Origin: an uncultured Eubacteriales bacterium
Lineage (GTDB): Bacteria > Bacillota > Clostridia > Oscillospirales > Oscillospiraceae
Length of the DNA: 40,124 nucleotides
NCBI GenBank assembly: GCA_900549485.1
Contig: UROG01000022.1
Coordinates: 1-40,124, forward strand
Direction: 5' to 3'
This document shows, in pieces, positions 16,407 through 23,913 of the stretch (positions are counted from its first letter, which is position 1; every line of letters starts with the position of its first letter). The notes under the pieces are model-generated. The model worked only from the letters and a program-made list of their open reading frames with translations, had not been told where the DNA came from and ran no database searches. A program made the position numbers and the translations under genes.

Positions 16407-17246
16407 TCACTTACCAAGATAGCTATGTATTATCTGAATATACTCATCCGGATAAAAGCCGATATTCCCGCTGAATCTGGTCAGGGCGATCAATCCGCCG
16501 TCTATCTCAGGGATCGACGCAAGCATTTCCGAATTGGCCAATTTAAGTCCGCCGCCGTAAACAATATCTATCCCGTCTGCGGTTTCTTTTACGAATCTGG
16601 CGATTTTGGTAATATATTCCTTGTCCGCTGGGGTCTTTCCGGGACCGATCGACCAGATCGGCTCATACCCGATAACGACCTTGCTTTTATCAACGCCGGC
16701 AAGACCGATCTCAAGCTGCTCACCCAGAACCTCTTCCCAGCGCTCCTGCTCCTCGCTTTTTTCGCCTATGCAGTACAACACCTTCATTCCGGCATCAATG
16801 GCCGTTTTTATTTCCTGATTCAGCAGTATGTTTATCGCCTTAAAATCTGCCGGTACCCCCGATGCGGACATAATCTCCGCTTTGTCCGTGCGTTCCTCGC
16901 AGTGTCCGACGATGGTTGACGACACGCCGAGAACCTTCATCGCGCTTGCCGGCCTGTCGCCCGTAAAAGCGCCGAAGTTTCCGCCTATTGCTGTCGTTTT
17001 GCGGTATATACTCTGACATCCGATCTTGACGGGGCTTCCTTCGCTTCTCGCCGATAAAGCGCCGATAATATGCGCTTCGGGAAAGAACTGCACAAATTCG
17101 ACTTCTTCCGGAGAATACGCTTTAAGCGCCTCCTGTGTCATTGAGACAATATAAGGTCCCCATTCCCTTACGTCGCAAAGTCTGTTTACGCCGCCGAAGC
17201 ATGGCGGGATCTCAAACCTTTTCAGGTTAAGAAAAATATGCTTCAT
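16407..17246 (-). CDS. Divergent triosephosphate isomerase paralogue
   Basis: About 279 residues, some 30 longer than usual TIM. All catalytic residues of TIM are recognisable: Asn7 and Lys9 in NLKRF, His115 in VGHCEER and Glu195 in GYEPIWSIGPGKTP. The residues that normally hold the substrate phosphate are changed: YGGSV is YGGGL (Gly at 233) and the final VGGAS is IALTR (Ala254, Leu255, Arg257). This points to an aldose/ketose isomerase acting on a triose-like compound without a normal phosphate. The ATG at 17246 is preferred over a TTG at 17261 as it gives the family-typical start. It lies between TauE and the LarA-like gene, not in a glycolytic cluster. Confidence 0.85.
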   Translation of the reverse strand: MKHIFLNLKRFEIPPCFGGVNRLCDVREWGPYIVSMTQEALKAYSPEEVEFVQFFPEAHIIGALSARSEGSPVKIGCQSIYRKTTAIGGNFGAFTGDRPASAMKVLGVSSTIVGHCEERTDKAEIMSASGVPADFKAINILLNQEIKTAIDAGMKVLYCIGEKSEEQERWEEVLGEQLEIGLAGVDKSKVVIGYEPIWSIGPGKTPADKEYITKIARFVKETADGIDIVYGGGLKLANSEMLASIPEIDGGLIALTRFSGNIGFYPDEYIQIIHSYLGK

Positions 17247-17305
17247 ACCTTTTTCCAACAACCGCTTTCACTCATGTTAAAGCGGTTCCTTCCTATTAAA
17301 AAATA

Positions 17306-18031
17306 TTACAGGACCAGCAAAACTACGCCCATCACGGTCATATAAATATAAAGAATTTTGGACAGCTGCGCTCTGTCTATCTTATTCAGTATCCGCAACC
17401 CGTACTTCACGCCGAAAAAAGAAGCGATCAGTGCGCACACTCCTATCGGAAGCATCTCCGCATTAAGGTTCCCGTACGCTATATGCATGCCAAGCCCTAT
17501 CAGCGCACTCGGCAGAAACGCAAAGTTTAGGCTTGCGTTATATTCAAATCTGTCTTCGGTTGCGCTGTAAAAATAGATTGCCGCCATGGGACCTGTCAGA
17601 TTGAACATCCCTCCCAGGAATCCGGCGGCAAGGCCAAATATGACGCCTTTGAAAAGCGTTGGTCTGATTCTCACACGATTTCCGAAAAAGCAGAAATACG
17701 CCGCAAAGACGATGAGGAGTATGCCAAGCCCGGTCATTGCCGCGCTCGTGTCAACACGCATCAGCGCGGCGATGCCCAATATTTTCCCAACGGTAACGCC
17801 GAGCATTGGCGGCAATGCCATCTTCATATTTATGTGCCGGCGCGTCTCTATTGAGTGCTGTAAATTCATGGCTGCAATTCCTATGCTGACGACCGCCGCG
17901 GTCGTAACCGGGTCGCGCAGGAGTACGGAAATGGTCGGCTCGGCAAACATGGCAAAGCCTATGCCGAGCGAGGACTGGATCAGCGCGGATACCGCTATTA
18001 TTACAGTGATCAGAACTGTTTTAAGAAGCAT
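17306..18031 (-). CDS. TauE/SafE-family anion exporter (proximal copy)
   Basis: A 241-residue membrane protein with seven or eight hydrophobic helices, starting with SSLGIGFAMFAEP and repeating the family pattern at GFLGGMFNLTGPMAAIYF. It follows the second ABC ATPase by four bases with no strong ribosome binding site of its own, so it is probably translated by coupling. Placement within an uptake operon suggests it expels an end product such as an organic or inorganic anion. Sulfite or a sulfonate is a possibility from family history only. Confidence 0.83.
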   Translation of the reverse strand: MLLKTVLITVIIAVSALIQSSLGIGFAMFAEPTISVLLRDPVTTAAVVSIGIAAMNLQHSIETRRHINMKMALPPMLGVTVGKILGIAALMRVDTSAAMTGLGILLIVFAAYFCFFGNRVRIRPTLFKGVIFGLAAGFLGGMFNLTGPMAAIYFYSATEDRFEYNASLNFAFLPSALIGLGMHIAYGNLNAEMLPIGVCALIASFFGVKYGLRILNKIDRAQLSKILYIYMTVMGVVLLVL

Positions 18032-18035
18032 TAAC

Positions 18036-18782
18036 TTACCACCACTTGATCATGTCGGTAATCTCGCTTCTGATTTTAACAAATTCGGGGGATGAGATAT
18101 TTCTCGGTCTCGGCAGATCCACATCCACTACGGATTTGATATGCGCGGGCTTATTCGTCAGGACGAGAACCTTGTTTGCCAGATACACAGCTTCCTCAAG
18201 ATTATGCGTAATGAAAAGGACAGTGCTGTTTGTGGCTTTCCAGAGCTTGATCACCTCGTCCTCGAGATAATACCTCATTTTGATATCCATCTGACCATAA
18301 GGCTCGTCCATAAGAAGGAGGTCGGGATGCAGGGCAACAGCGCGCCCTATTACAACACGCTGCTCCATACTGACTGACATCTCATGCGGATACGCGTTCC
18401 GGAATTTTTCAAGCCCCAGCAGGGATATTATTTCCTCGGTTCTCTCTTTAATCGTTTCACGCAGCAATTTCTTTACTTTGAGTCCGTATTGGATGTTCTG
18501 CTCGGTAGTCAGCCATGGGAAAGCCGAAGGCTCCTGAAACACGAATGAAATATTATGGATCTTCGGATTGGCCGGAACGCCGTCGATCAGGATCTCACCG
18601 GAGGTCGGCTCAATGAGCTTTGTAAGGAGATTAAGAAACGTCGTTTTGCCGCAGCCCGTCGGACCGACTATACACATAAAATCGCCGGCAGCGACATCAA
18701 ACGAAACATCGTCGAGAACCTTCAGATTACCAAACGACTTGGACAGATGTTCAACATGAACTTTCACGTTATTTTTATCCAT
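18036..18782 (-). CDS. ABC transporter ATPase with degenerate signature motif (NBD-B)
   Basis: A 248-residue ATP-binding subunit of the nitrate/sulfonate/taurine importer type (SsuB/TauB-like). Walker A GPTGCGKT is at 40-47, Q-loop FVFQE near 81-85, Walker B LLLMDEP near 155-161 and the switch histidine is His193 (ITHNLEEAV). The ABC signature, normally LSGGM, is MSVSME at 135-140, and the D-loop reads GQMD. The partner ATPase next door has the opposite set of intact and altered motifs. The ATG at 18782 has AGGAGG just upstream, which rules out the open frame extension to 18797. Confidence 0.9.
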   Translation of the reverse strand: MDKNNVKVHVEHLSKSFGNLKVLDDVSFDVAAGDFMCIVGPTGCGKTTFLNLLTKLIEPTSGEILIDGVPANPKIHNISFVFQEPSAFPWLTTEQNIQYGLKVKKLLRETIKERTEEIISLLGLEKFRNAYPHEMSVSMEQRVVIGRAVALHPDLLLMDEPYGQMDIKMRYYLEDEVIKLWKATNSTVLFITHNLEEAVYLANKVLVLTNKPAHIKSVVDVDLPRPRNISSPEFVKIRSEITDMIKWW

Positions 18783-18793
18783 AAGTCCTCCTA

Positions 18794-19546
18794 TCAAAGT
18801 GCAAGGTCGGTATTTTCTTCGATGCTTTCTCTGAGGCGCAGAAATTCCGGCGAAATATTGTCTCTCGGTCTCGGGAGGTCAATGACATACTCGCTTTTTA
18901 CCTCTGCGGGACATTTGCTCAAAAGTATGATCCTGTCGCCTAAATACACCGCTTCTTCGATATTGTTCGTTACAAAAATTACCGTACGCTTTTCTTTTTC
19001 CCAGATACGGAGTATCTCCTCCTCCATCTGATAGCGCGTCTGTGCGTCAAGCGCGCCGAACGGTTCGTCCATTATGAGTATATCCGGCTCGCAGCAATAC
19101 GCTCTGGCAATTCCAACGCGCTGCTTCATGCCGCCGGAAAGCTGCTTGGGATACTTGTTCTCAAAGCCGCCCAGTCCGACAAGGTCTATAAGATACTGCG
19201 CTCTTTCACGTCTTTCTTTCTTGCCTGCGCCCTTGAGCATCGGAGCAAACTCCACATTCTCTATAACAGTTTTCCAAGGGAATACCGCCGTTTTCTGGAA
19301 AACAAAGCCGATATTTTCTTCTTTTCCGGGATATTCGATCGTTCCGGCCGTCGGTTTTTCTATTCCGCTTATCATATTCAGCAGGACGCTTTTGCCGCAT
19401 TGCCCGGGACCGAGAATAACCAGAAACTCGTTTTCATAAACATCGAGCGAAACGTCTTTTACCGCCTCAAAAACGGTTTTGCGCGCCGTAAAGGACTTTG
19501 CAACGTTTCTGACGCTTAATTTTATTGATTCTCTTCTTCCCTCCAT
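18794..19546 (-). CDS. ABC transporter ATPase lacking the switch histidine (NBD-A)
   Basis: A 250-residue SsuB/TauB-like ATPase. The signature is canonical (QLSGGMKQR, 135-143) with Walker B LIMDEPFGALD. Walker A is GPGQCGKS (46-53), with Gln at a usually Gly position. The switch histidine, expected after FVT, is Asn194 (FVTNNIEEAV). The ATG at 19546 has AGGAGG eight bases upstream; it overlaps the end of the upstream permease gene by 25 bases. The longer open frame to 19612 lies inside the permease gene and is not used. Confidence 0.9.
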   Translation of the reverse strand: MEGRRESIKLSVRNVAKSFTARKTVFEAVKDVSLDVYENEFLVILGPGQCGKSVLLNMISGIEKPTAGTIEYPGKEENIGFVFQKTAVFPWKTVIENVEFAPMLKGAGKKERRERAQYLIDLVGLGGFENKYPKQLSGGMKQRVGIARAYCCEPDILIMDEPFGALDAQTRYQMEEEILRIWEKEKRTVIFVTNNIEEAVYLGDRIILLSKCPAEVKSEYVIDLPRPRDNISPEFLRLRESIEENTDLAL

Positions 19547-20304
19547 GGGCAGAGCCTCCTTTCTATGATCCCGAACACTACGCTGAGCAATGCGCCGACA
19601 ATGCCGATGCATATCATGCCGATCATTACAAGCGGCGTATCAAGATTATCACTGCCGCGTGTGATAAGAAAACCAAGTCCCGATTTGCTTGCCAGCATTT
19701 CGGCCGCGACGACTACCATCCACGCACTGCTCAGACCGATTTTCAGTCCCGCCATTATAGCTGGGAGCGCCGCCGGAAAAACAATGTGCATCAACATCTG
19801 CCATGATGAAGCCTTGTATATCCGTCCGACGTTTATATACATCGGATCGACCATGGATATTCCGGCCGCAGTGTTCTGCCCTATGATAAAGTAGGAGCCG
19901 ATGAATATGATTATTACCTTCGGCAGCTCTCCGACGCCGAACCAGAGTATGATAATAGGTATCCACGCGATCGGCGGGATAGGCCTGAGACACGTAAAGA
20001 TCGGAGAAATGATGGCGTTTATTTTCTTGCTCCAACCCATGCCGAGACCTGTCAGGATTCCGAGGACTGTTGCAAACGAAAGGCCGATAAGAACACGTCT
20101 CATACTGATGGCAATATGACCGAGAACGCTCGTCTTACCGATAGGCTTCTCGATCATCTTGATGAGGCGCTCCCACACAGCGGCAGGCGTCGGGAAAATC
20201 TGCGAATTATTCGAGGAAACGGCGACCCATAGGATGAGCAGAGCGGAAATTGAAATAAAAGTCAATACAGCGTCTCTTATATTCTGCTTTGTTTTAATTT
20301 TCAT
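19522..20304 (-). CDS. ABC transporter permease (SsuC/TauC-like), second
   Basis: A 260-residue inner-membrane permease with about six hydrophobic helices. The cytoplasmic coupling loop (ASSWQMLMHIVFPAALPAI) carries the G/A-x-x-W and LP positions typical of NitT/TauT-family permeases, and RPIPPIAWIPI is a family hallmark. The ATG overlaps the preceding permease stop as ATGA, and GGAG lies nine bases upstream, so translation is coupled. It is clearly related to but distinct from its neighbour, which suggests a mixed permease pair. Confidence 0.92.
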   Translation of the reverse strand: MKIKTKQNIRDAVLTFISISALLILWVAVSSNNSQIFPTPAAVWERLIKMIEKPIGKTSVLGHIAISMRRVLIGLSFATVLGILTGLGMGWSKKINAIISPIFTCLRPIPPIAWIPIIILWFGVGELPKVIIIFIGSYFIIGQNTAAGISMVDPMYINVGRIYKASSWQMLMHIVFPAALPAIMAGLKIGLSSAWMVVVAAEMLASKSGLGFLITRGSDNLDTPLVMIGMICIGIVGALLSVVFGIIERRLCPWREEENQ

Positions 20305-21128
20305 CGCTTTGCTCTCCATTTCATGGTGTTCTTTTCAATTATACCCAACACCCAATAAAGAATCGCTCCCGTAATGCCTATCGTAAACATACCGACAAGG
20401 ATAATGTCGGGTCTTACAAAGGATCTGCCCTGCTGGATCATATATCCAAGCCCTGACGTGGCCGCAACCAGTTCGGCAGCCACCAGCGTTGACCACGCGT
20501 TTCCGAGCGCGACCCTGACACCGGTAAACGCGAGAGGCAGAGCCGAAGGAATGCATACGGTCGTAAAAATTTTCCACCGGCTTGCGCCGCAGGTCCTGCC
20601 TACGCTGATATAAGTCGGATTTGTTATCTTGATGCCGGTATACGCGTTTATCACGCACGGGACGAACGCCGCAAGGAAAATGATGAAGGTCTTTGCTTTT
20701 GCGCCTATTCCAAGCCATATAACGGACATGGGTATCCATGCTATCGGCGGGATCGGCCGCATTATTTCGAATATCGGGGAAATGAGCTTATCCAGGACAT
20801 AATAGTACGCCAACAGAAAGCCCAACGGGACGCCAACAACAACTGCAAGCAAATAGCCCTTCAATACAAGCTTCAGGCTGGTCCAGATATGAACGCCTAT
20901 CACAGCCCCGTCCGGTTTCGGGTCAGTAAGCTTTACAATAAATGTTTTTACGACGTCTATCGGAGAGCTGAGATACTTGGGATTCACCCATTCGTTCATT
21001 ACCGCAAGCTGCCATACTGTCAGGAAAACAAAAACCGACGCGGCAGACAGCAGCAGAAGATTGCGGGTATTTCTTAAATTTTCCTTTCGTTCCAATGCGA
21101 TAGAGTCTATCGAGCTGTTATTGTTCAT
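20301..21128 (-). CDS. ABC transporter permease (SsuC/TauC-like), first
   Basis: A 275-residue membrane permease of the NitT/TauT family with an N-terminal cytoplasmic stretch, then about six helices. It has MRPIPPIAWIPMS and the coupling loop GASRWKIFTTVCIPSALPLAF. The ATG at 21128 is preceded by AGAGGT; the open frame runs further to 21170 but that part holds the intergenic hairpin. It follows the binding-protein gene after a 104-base gap. Confidence 0.92.
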   Translation of the reverse strand: MNNNSSIDSIALERKENLRNTRNLLLLSAASVFVFLTVWQLAVMNEWVNPKYLSSPIDVVKTFIVKLTDPKPDGAVIGVHIWTSLKLVLKGYLLAVVVGVPLGFLLAYYYVLDKLISPIFEIMRPIPPIAWIPMSVIWLGIGAKAKTFIIFLAAFVPCVINAYTGIKITNPTYISVGRTCGASRWKIFTTVCIPSALPLAFTGVRVALGNAWSTLVAAELVAATSGLGYMIQQGRSFVRPDIILVGMFTIGITGAILYWVLGIIEKNTMKWRAKR

Positions 21129-21146
21129 TTTTACCTCTATTTGACA

Positions 21147-21180
21147 ATAGGGTCGAATGAAAACATACATTCAACCCTAT
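21147..21180. repeat. Hairpin between binding-protein and permease genes
   Basis: A 13-bp stem with one G-U pair (21147-21159 with 21168-21180) and an 8-base loop. No U-run follows on the - strand. Such a structure just after a binding-protein gene commonly protects its message or reduces read-through, so that more binding protein than permease is made. Confidence 0.6.
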
Positions 21181-21232
21181 ATTGTGGCACTGATAGTCGG
21201 CATTGCCGCATTAAGCGGTGCCGTCCTATCTA

Positions 21233-22273
21233 TTACTTGTTGTAAAGCTCAACGGCATAGTCAAGAATAAAATCGGAGTCCGCCATCTTGTCGTATGCTT
21301 CCTGAGTGATGTTGCCCTGAGAGAGCATGAAGTTTGCATACTGCATAAGGACGTCATATGCCTTGACATTGCCGTCTTCATCAGGAGCAAAGAACTCCTG
21401 CTGCTCCTCCAGAGTGTACAGCGGGCGTAGCTTCAGCGTATTTGCACAGTCCTCTTCGGTAACGGCGACGCCTTCGGATGTCTGGAAGTCATAGAGCAGC
21501 TCTGCCGCGGCATCGGCGTCAGCAAGCAGCGCGTCGGTGGAATCAAAGTATATGCCGAGCCACTCTTTTACCACTTCGGGCTTATTGGTGTATGCATCGT
21601 TTGTGCAGACGATGAGTGCGGGGAGGTTGATGCCGACAGCGGGAGCGGAGGAAACCTTGACCCAGCCGTTTGCAAGAGCCTTCTGACCCATGGCATCCCA
21701 GATGCATACTACGTCGCCTTCACCGGAAAGGAACGCGGTGTAGCAGTTGGCAACGGATGCGTCAACAATGTTTATATCATTTTCCGTCAGACCGAGGTAT
21801 TCAAGGGTTCCGAGCAGAACCATGTGGCAGACAGTACCCTTGTTGCAAAGGATGGTGAGACCGCGCCAGTCGTCGGCAGTGCCGTATACGCCGTTCTCGT
21901 CAACTTCGGCAGATGCAAGGGGGCTGTCGGGGCGAACCCAGATGTCGGTGGTGTTGGTATCGGGAGTTGTGAAGCCCATGATCTTCATGTCGTAGCCGAT
22001 AACGCCGAGAACCGCGCCGCCAAGGCCGGTCGTGCCGACTTCCCAGGAGCCGCTGGCGATTGCCTCGTTCTGGACGGGGCCGTTCGCATAAATATCAATG
22101 TTCCAATCAAAATGTTCGTCGTAGATACCGTTCTCTGCGGCGTAAATGCTGGGAAGCGCGTGAACGTAGGGATGGTGGCTCATCTTGAGTTCAACCTTCT
22201 CTGCGCTGGCTGAGGCTGCTGTAAACGCGAAAAGCATCGTAAGAGTCAGCAGAACGGAAATAAACTTTTTCAT
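21233..22273 (-). CDS. Secreted solute-binding protein of a NitT/TauT-type ABC importer
   Basis: A 346-residue SsuA/THI5-like periplasmic-type binding protein. Residues 1-24 are a signal peptide ending in SASA/E, with no lipobox cysteine. The mature protein begins KVELKMSHHPYVHALPSIYAAENGIYDEHF, typical of NMT1-like binding domains (shown here only as its pattern, HxPxxAxPxxxA). Acidic surface stretches near the C terminus are frequent. A Gram-positive binding protein is usually tethered by a lipid, so the lack of a lipobox is odd. The ATG has a strong AAGGAGG site. It is the first gene of operon 1. The ligand cannot be told from sequence. Confidence 0.88.
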   Translation of the reverse strand: MKKFISVLLTLTMLFAFTAASASAEKVELKMSHHPYVHALPSIYAAENGIYDEHFDWNIDIYANGPVQNEAIASGSWEVGTTGLGGAVLGVIGYDMKIMGFTTPDTNTTDIWVRPDSPLASAEVDENGVYGTADDWRGLTILCNKGTVCHMVLLGTLEYLGLTENDINIVDASVANCYTAFLSGEGDVVCIWDAMGQKALANGWVKVSSAPAVGINLPALIVCTNDAYTNKPEVVKEWLGIYFDSTDALLADADAAAELLYDFQTSEGVAVTEEDCANTLKLRPLYTLEEQQEFFAPDEDGNVKAYDVLMQYANFMLSQGNITQEAYDKMADSDFILDYAVELYNK

Positions 22274-22362
22274 GTGGGGTCCTCCTTATATAATTTATGT
22301 AATTGGCCTGGAAATTGTAAATTATTTACATTTTCACAATTTCTGTCGCAATTTCTATGATT

Positions 22363-22391
22363 AGAATAGTTAAAATCAGACAAAATTTCAA
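22363..22391 (-). promoter_or_regulatory. Promoter of the ABC/TIM/LarA operon
   Basis: On the - strand, -35 TTGAAA (22386-22391) and -10 TATTCT (22363-22368) have a 17-bp spacer. The predicted start is near 22356, giving an 80-base leader. A second -35-like TTGACT (22419-22424) lies upstream with operator 1 just downstream of it, but its -10 is poor. Confidence 0.7.
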
Positions 22392-22400
22392 CCTCTAAAT

Positions 22401-22414
22401 GCGCAAACGTTTTC
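22401..22414. promoter_or_regulatory. Putative LacI-type operator 1 (GCGCAAACGTTTTC)
   Basis: The core AAACGTTT (22405-22412) is a perfect palindrome with the central CG favoured by LacI-family hinge helices. It is flanked by GCGC. It lies ten bases upstream of the -35 box of the operon promoter. An identical 13-base string recurs 80 bp upstream. A weak resemblance to CcpA cre sites means catabolite control is an alternative. Confidence 0.7.
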
Positions 22415-22480
22415 TCATAGTCAATTCGAACTTTTGCGCTGTTCAAGCCATTTACCGACTTAGGATTACGCCATTCGGGC

Positions 22481-22494
22481 GCGCAAACGTTTTA
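22481..22494. promoter_or_regulatory. Putative LacI-type operator 2 (GCGCAAACGTTTTA)
   Basis: Same GCGCAAACGTTTT string as operator 1, exactly 80 bp away, starting six bases beyond the lpdA stop codon. The pair could support DNA looping by a tetrameric or paired repressor. No terminator is seen after lpdA, so read-through from operon 2 would cross both sites. Confidence 0.68.
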
Positions 22495-22499
22495 TTAAA

Positions 22500-23894
22500 T
22501 TATTTTCTTTTATTCGGCATATGGATCGCACGCCCGTCTGCCGCCAAAGCCGCTTCATGCAGGCACTCGCCCAGAATCGGATGTCCGAACGACATGTCCG
22601 TAAGCTCCGTAATCGTGGCTTCGGCTTTGATTGCCAGCGTTATTGTAGATATCAGCTCATTCGCCTGCGGACCGACTATTACCGCGCCGAGGATTTCACC
22701 GTATTTTTTACCGAAAAATATCTTCACAAACCCGCTCGTCTCATGCTCCACTACGGAACGTCCGTTTCCGACCGCAGGGAAAAATCCCGTGCCGAAATCT
22801 TCCCTTCTCTCCGACAATTCTTTTTCGCTTGCTCCGACCTCGGCTATTTCCGGGGTCACAAAAGCCATCCGGGGGCTGTTCGCCTTATCATATGACGTGT
22901 TTTTTTCAAAGCAGTTCTCTGCGGCGATAATACCCTGCTCAGAAGCAGCGCCGGCAAGCATCAGAAGACCGTTTGCGTCTCCTATCGCGTATATATTTTT
23001 GTTTGTTGTCTGCAAATTATCGTTTACGCGGATAAATGTGCCATATTCGATACCTGCCTTTTCAAGGGAAAGCTTTGAAAAATCAGGCTTTCTTCCGACG
23101 CATACAAGTATTTTCTCCGCATATACGGTTTTTTTATTCCCGGTTTTATCCGTGACGGCACAGAATTTTCCTTTTGTATCCTCACCTATTTCTTCCACCC
23201 TGCTTCCGGCAAGGATATCTACCCCATCTGATGTGAGCCTGCCTGTCACCGTTCTGACCGCGTCGGCGTCCATTCCCGGCAAAATCGTATCCGCCAATTC
23301 CACGACCGTAACATTTGTGCCGAACTCATTATAGGCAGCCGCCAGCTCGGTGCCGATAACGCCGCCGCCGATAACTATCAGCGAAGCGGGGCGTTCATCA
23401 AATTTCAGGGCCTCGGTGCTGTCGGCATGAAGTCCCTTTTCGATCCCGGCAATGGGCGGAACGGCAGGCTCCGAACCTGTGGCAATGATAAACCTGTCCG
23501 CTTCAACGGTTTCCGCCGCTTTGCCGGATGCGTCCCTTACTATTATTGATTTCTGCGAAGCAAATTCCGCCGTGCCGCGCAGAACTTTTACTTTATTTGC
23601 CCTTAAAAGCCCTTCAACACCGGAGACGAGCTTTTCAACCGTCTCCTGTCTGTTTTTTTGCACCGTTTTCCAATCAAGTACCGCGCTTGCCTTTACACCG
23701 AAGCTTTCGGAGTGAGCCGCAGTATGCATTGCATGAGCGCTGGCCAAAAGCGCCTTTGTAGGAATACAGCCCTTATTCAGGCATGTTCCGCCAAGGTGCT
23801 CTTTTTCAACAAGAACAACGTCTGCGCCGAGCTGGGCGGCGCGTATCGCCGCGACATACCCACCCGGACCGCCGCCGATCACAGTTATTTTCAT
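22500..23894 (-). CDS. lpdA: Dihydrolipoyl dehydrogenase (E3)
   Basis: A 464-residue flavoprotein that reoxidises the lipoyl groups of the E2 subunit with NAD+. FAD-binding GGGPGGYVAA is at the N terminus, the redox-active disulfide is Cys38 and Cys43 (GGTCLNKGCIPTK), the NAD-binding GGGVIGTELA is central, and the C-terminal catalytic pair is in GHPILGECLHEA. The ATG at 23894 is the family-typical start (MKITVIGGG); the frame extends three codons upstream to a GTG. It is the last gene of the dehydrogenase operon and follows the Fe-ADH gene by 19 bases. Confidence 0.95.
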   Translation of the reverse strand: MKITVIGGGPGGYVAAIRAAQLGADVVLVEKEHLGGTCLNKGCIPTKALLASAHAMHTAAHSESFGVKASAVLDWKTVQKNRQETVEKLVSGVEGLLRANKVKVLRGTAEFASQKSIIVRDASGKAAETVEADRFIIATGSEPAVPPIAGIEKGLHADSTEALKFDERPASLIVIGGGVIGTELAAAYNEFGTNVTVVELADTILPGMDADAVRTVTGRLTSDGVDILAGSRVEEIGEDTKGKFCAVTDKTGNKKTVYAEKILVCVGRKPDFSKLSLEKAGIEYGTFIRVNDNLQTTNKNIYAIGDANGLLMLAGAASEQGIIAAENCFEKNTSYDKANSPRMAFVTPEIAEVGASEKELSERREDFGTGFFPAVGNGRSVVEHETSGFVKIFFGKKYGEILGAVIVGPQANELISTITLAIKAEATITELTDMSFGHPILGECLHEAALAADGRAIHMPNKRK

Positions 23895-23913
23895 TTGACA
23901 CACTTCTCCATGT

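Noticed and set aside
12963..18031. The two TauE/SafE genes as a recent tandem duplication
   Set aside because: The proteins share only family-level glycine motifs and are separated by four genes.
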